A stretch of DNA of 64,000 nucleotides from Bradyrhizobium genosp. SA-3 (GTDB taxonomy: Bacteria; Pseudomonadota; Alphaproteobacteria; Rhizobiales; Xanthobacteraceae): the NCBI RefSeq assembly GCF_004212635.1, contig NZ_PSRT01000011.1, forward strand, positions 1 through 64,000, read 5' to 3'. How positions within the stretch are numbered: the first letter of the stretch is position 1; every line of letters begins with the position of its first letter. Below are positions 58,901 through 64,000 of the stretch, one piece after another. The notes under the pieces are model-generated. The model saw only the letters and a list, made by a program, of their open reading frames with translations. It was not told the origin of the DNA and ran no database searches. The translations under genes were made by a program, and so were the position numbers.

Positions 58901-61900
58901 CAGGCACTCCATCGTCATGCGGGAGTGGCGTGCGTCATATTGCCGACGGTCGACGCGGAAGATGCGAGGGAGGAGGTCGCCCCGGCGATCATAGGCCGGC
59001 TCGACGGCCTGGTGTTGACTGGTGATGAATCGAACATCGACCCCGCCATCCTGAGAGCGCCTTCGTCCTTGACGGAGGCTGATCGGCAGGACGTTGAGGT
59101 TGGGATCCTTGACCGCCCGCGGGACAGGCTCTCTGCCGTAACCATAGAGAGCGCCATCGCGCTCGGAATGCCTATTCTGGGCATCTGCCGTGGGCTTCAG
59201 GAACTCAACGTCTATTTCGGCGGCACACTCCGCCCATCGCTTGCGGAGTGGAGGCCGGAAAGTGGCGCGATGCATGCCGAGAAGCCAGATCGTCCAAGAG
59301 ACCGTCAGTACGACGCCGCGCACAGCGTCAGGATATGTTCCGATGGCGCGCTCTTCCCAATCGCGCGGACGATCGAAGCGCAAGTCAACTCGCTGCACAA
59401 TCAAGGCATCGAGGCGCTTGCCCCGGCGCTGAGGCGGGAGGCGTGGGCGCCTGACGGCCTGGTCGAGGCGGCTTCGGTCATTGGCGCGCCGACACTGCAA
59501 ATCGGCGTGCAATGGCACCCCGAATGGCACGTCTCAACCGATCTCCTCAGCAAGCAACTGTTCAAGACATTTGGTGAGGCGTGTGTTGGGTACTGCAGAG
59601 CTAAGAAGCACTAGAGGCGGATTGTGACATTTCAAACCAAACGTGGTCCGTGCAGGTCGAAAGGAGAGTCCCTCGGAGCCGATGCACGCGCCTGGTCCTC
59701 CGCGGGCCGTGCGCCGCCGCGCAGGCAGCGATTGACGAATCGCTTCGCTCTAGGAGTTTTCTTTGTGGCGCTTTATGTCGTCGTGAGCGCGGCAGGCGAG
59801 GTTTATGCGGCATCGTATTTTCAGCAAGCAGATGTGTTCGTCGCGCTCCTGCTGTCCTTCGCTGTGGTTTGTCTGACGTTCAATCTCCTGGCGCGCCACG
59901 AGGGAGGCGAGGCAAGGGTGGCGAAATGGTCGCTCCTGGTCTTCGTCGCGCTCAATGTCGTGACAGCGATCAGCTGGATCGGCCTATTTATCGGATTGAA
60001 ATACGCTGAACCTGCGATCGTCGTCGCCTTCATGGTGGCGCTCGGGCCCACAGCAACAGTGTGGCTAAACGCACTGATCAGGCGCCAGGGCACCCCTCCA
60101 GCATCCGATATTGTCGTGAGCGTTACGATCGCAACGATCGGGAGTTACATGATTTGGATCTCGGCCAGCGGCAACGCGGGCGTGGAGTGGGGTGCTCGAT
60201 CGTCCTTTGGCATCGTCTTGGCGATCGTGGCCGGCCTATCGCTGGCCCTTACAAATATACTTGTCAAACTGCTGTTCGACCGTGGGTTTTCTGGCCGCCA
60301 AGTGCTTGCGCATCGCTTTTATGGAACGATTCTCTTGCTGCTGGGACTGGTCGACCATTCATCTATCGTGCCCGAGATCTCGCAGCATTGGTTTGCGATC
60401 GCAACAATTGGACTGTCGACGATCCTTGTTCCTTTGCTCTTGATCCAGCAGGGCATTCGCCGCGTAGAGCCCTTCACCGTCAACATGGTCCTGTCCACCG
60501 CCCCTATCATCACCTTCCTGTTCCAGTACTTCGATTCTCGCATCGTGCCTTCGTCACATACGTTCGTTGGAAATGTTCTCATTACAGCTGTCGCTGTCAG
60601 CAACATCTACTTGCAGTATCGGAGATCCGCATGAAAGAACGGAATTGTGTAATCGTAGACGCATACTCTACCGGCCGATACCTACCGGAAGAATTCAATC
60701 GTTATGGAATTGGAACGGTGCATGTGATGTCGGCTGCACAGATTCCACCCATATTCCAATCGCATTTCAATGCGGATCTGTATGATGAAGTCATTCGCCC
60801 CAGCGAGCGCATGGAGTATGACGAGATCGTTGAATATCATCTTCAGGCTCTCCATGGCAGGGAATTTGAGTTCGTTATCGCGGGCTGCGAGACCGGAGTT
60901 GAGCTCGCCGATTCTTTGTCGGAGCGGCTGGGCTTACCTTCAAATGGGACCGCGCTATCGGCTGCTCGGCGTGACAAAGCGCGGTTGTCTTGCGCGCTGA
61001 CCTCTGCAGGCGTGCGATCGATCAGACAAGTCGTGTCCGACAGTGCTGTAGAGTTCGCAAGCTGGAAGCGTGAAGCGAAGTTCGACGAGATCGTGATCAA
61101 GCCTCTGAACAGTACGGGCACCGAGGATGTATTTTTTTGCTCGACAGATGCTGATATTCAGCGGGCTCTAAGCGCAATTGTCGGCAAGACGAACCGTGTC
61201 GGAGCGCTGAATCGTTTTGCCCTTGGGCAGGAAAAAATAAATGGCCAGCAATACACCGTAAATGCCGTCTCGATCGGCGGGGAAGCCTTCGTTACGGAGG
61301 CCTGGACCTATGACACCGTTCCTATTGAGGGGGCATCATCGGTCTGCTCACTTGAGAGGTTGTTGGGGGGCAGCGAACCAATCGTTCAGGAGCTGTCAGA
61401 CTACTTGGTGCGTGCGCTGCAGGCGCTTCAGATCGTCGACGGACCGGCTCATGCTGAGATCATTGTCGATCATCGGGGGCCGGTTCTGGTGGACTTCGGA
61501 GCGAGGCTTCAAGGGACCATGTCGGCAAAAGCACGAACCATGGCGTTGGGGCACAACCATCTGACGCTGACGGCCTGGCGCTACGCAGATCCCAAGGGCT
61601 TTGGTGAGTACATGAGGCTGCGCGGGCCCTACAAGCGGCAGGCTCACGCACTATGCGTCTCGCTGATCTCCGATATCGGCGGTGTCGTTGCCGGTTACCC
61701 GGGACTCGAAATAATCCGCAAGCTCCCGAGCTTCGCGGATGCCATTGCATTCGTTCCGATTGGTGAAGAGCTGGTTCCGACGATCGACTTGGCGTCGACA
61801 CCAGGCATCGTTTATCTCGTGAATAGCGACTTGAATCAGCTTGATGATGACTATCGCAAGTTGCGAGCAATGCGGATGGACCAGGTGTTCGATTTAGTGA

Positions 61901-64000
61901 CGCAGGATCGCGACTAATGCCAACTGATGCCAGGTTGACAAGGGCGAATCCAGCCCGCTCGGCGATGATCGGCGTAAGCGACTTCGATGGCGTGCTGCGA
62001 GGCAAACACGTCTTAGGTGAAGATCTCTCAGATGGAGATAAAGTTATCAAGTTCTCTGAAGCGGTGCTCGCGTGGGATTGTTCGGACCGGGTCATTCCGG
62101 CCAGTTTCACGCAAAAGCCGCTATCAGCATTCGGAGACGCTGATCTGCGTATTCTGTCAGGCACCGGCCGTTCGGTGTCTTATGTCGGCGATCAATATCT
62201 CTACCTCGCCGAGTTCACCGGCGCACATGAGAACATCTGCCCGCGCGGTATTCTGCGTAAGGTCCTGAGAAGGGCTGCTGACCACGGCTACGGCTACGCT
62301 GCTGGGTTCGAGTTTGAATTTATGCTGTTCAAGGAGAGCGCCGACACAATTGAAGACAAGCCGTTCGGCGAATGGGCCCCTTTAACGCGGGGCCCGTTCG
62401 GCTACTCGATTGCGCGCTCTGTCGCGCAACATGAGCTGTTCGATGAGATCTTGGCGCTTTGTGAGAAGGCTAGAATACCTCTCAGCGGGCTGCACTTTGA
62501 AACGGGACCTGGCGTGGTCGAAGCGTCACTTCGTCATTGTGATGCGCTGGAAGCTGCCGATCGAGCAACCATATTCAAGTCGATGATAAAAGCCTGGGCG
62601 CAAACGCGAGGCATGATGGCTACATTCATGGCCAAGGTTTCCGAGAAATGGCCCGGCCAGTCCGGCCATATTCACATTTCGATGTCCTCGGATGGTCAGA
62701 ATGCGTTTTACGACAGCGATGCGTTCGGCAACGTCTCGAAGCTTATGAGGCAATTCATCGCCGGACAACTGAAATATATGAATGATTTCTGTGTGCTCGC
62801 GGCGCCGAACTTCAATAGCTACAAGAGATTGGTCCCTGGCTGCTGGGCACCAATCTGTCCAAGCTGGGGAGTTGACAACCGTTCCTGCGCGGTTCGGGCC
62901 ATTCCGGGAGAGCCGTCTGCCCATCGACTGGAGTATAGGCTGGGTGGCGCTGACGTGAACCCATATCTCGCCCTCGCATGTGCCATTGGTTCCGGCATAC
63001 TGGGCGTCGAGACAGATGTGGCACTACCGGCGTCGATCGTCGGTGATGCAAGCGTCGAGATGTGTCTTCTGTCCGAGAGACTGCCTCAAAGCCTATCAGA
63101 GGCAACATCTCGGTTTGCACAGTCTCCAGCGGCCAATGATGTTTTCGGAGAAAGGTTTGTTGAAGCCTTTTCTTGTTCCCGCCGTTGGGAATGGGAAGCC
63201 GTTCAACATCGGGTCACCGACTTTGAACGTCGGAGATACTTCGAGATCATTTAGCTTGAGCTCTTCGACAGTTTTCATCTCAGTCCTGTCGTCATCATGT
63301 GAATGGCGCCGGAGGGCTGTCTGTGCCGCCGATGTTAGACTTCAATACAGGGCAAATGTGGGTCACTCGTTAAGCGTTTCGATTCATATCGGGGATCCAT
63401 TCGCATAGCTGCACGCGCGGAACTTTGGATGCAGGAGGTGTGACACGCTGATAGTGCCGTTACCGATGGCACGCGATCCAGGTCGACGTGCAGATCAACG
63501 GCTTGAAACCGTTCAAGCGAATGCCAAACTCACGATTGATCACGCCATCGCCACGCTGGAGCAAAACCATCGTCAGATACGAGCGACCATGCAAAAAGAT
63601 TGCGACGGTTCAGCAGGGCTAAGCTGGAAACCGGCCTCAATCTGATTGAGCAAGACCTCAAGCTCGCCAAATTGAAATCTTTAGAAAGCGACAGCAAGTG
63701 CTTGCAAACATCAAAATCGGGGCTGATGGTCGATTTCGGATTGCTCCTTCTGATGACGGCTGCAATTGGCGCTTACTTGATCCATGCTTCCCCGAGCGCG
63801 AGCGGATCGTTGGGTGGTCCGCCAAAAGAATCACGAGGTCGAAGACGAGCGCATCGAAAAACGTGTGTTTGAAGCTCTCGGATGCATGTGTAGATGACGC
63901 CGCGCGAATAGAACTAAAAGCCGCCAGCGCTGCCTATCGTGGCCTGAAAGTACGTGACTTGGGTCCCCTGATAGACGTGGACTTCAGACAGCGAAACGAG

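Overview
This window looks like part of the symbiosis island of a Bradyrhizobium, most likely of the B. elkanii group. The strongest evidence is a complete rhizobitoxine operon (rtxACDEFG order, 55118-63254), a type III effector of the NopAA/GunA2 type (GH12 endoglucanase) with a good tts box, a remnant of a NopD/XopD-type SUMO-protease effector, and a set of fix-type microaerobic genes. Base composition is mixed and roughly half of the window is intergenic or decayed, as expected of an accessory region. I recognised no rRNA, tRNA or CRISPR.

Layout. 1-11553: four genes of the class III cyclase / TolB-like signalling kind, a DUF1127 protein, a methyltransferase, a patatin-like protein with a substituted catalytic dyad, and a 114-bp dispersed repeat in two good copies. 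12330-21206: substrate-binding proteins among wreckage: IS66 and IS630 fragments, an RbsD/FucU pseudogene, a winged-helix pseudogene, a C48 protease remnant, then the intact GH12 effector gene behind its tts box. 21737-25830: a flavin-dependent monooxygenase with a broken class II aldolase upstream, and a decayed biotin locus (bioB fragment, frameshifted bioF). 26691-34378: periplasmic carbonic anhydrase, a secreted nuclease, an unknown exported protein, then a cobalamin riboswitch in front of metE.

35128-48136 is a microaerobic module. hemN, a hemerythrin, a FixK-type regulator, FixJ and several small genes look intact. fixL, fixN, fixI and a universal stress protein survive only as fragments. 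Three FixK-type boxes sit 60-70 bp upstream of start codons, and a box-like site with one extra base precedes the fixN remnant. The picture is of a second fix locus whose oxidase and sensor have been lost while regulators and small targets persist.

48843-53001 is a sulfation cassette: a sulfotransferase followed by overlapping cysD and cysNC, which make the donor PAPS. After a DUF2493 pseudogene comes the rtx operon. RtxA makes serinol and couples it to a homoserine derivative, RtxC desaturates the product, RtxE is a likely exporter, and RtxD/RtxF/RtxG form a hydrolase plus two ligases resembling a gamma-glutamyl protect/deprotect set.

All product names come from reading motifs by eye; no searches were run. 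Several frameshift calls would need confirmation that they are not sequencing errors.
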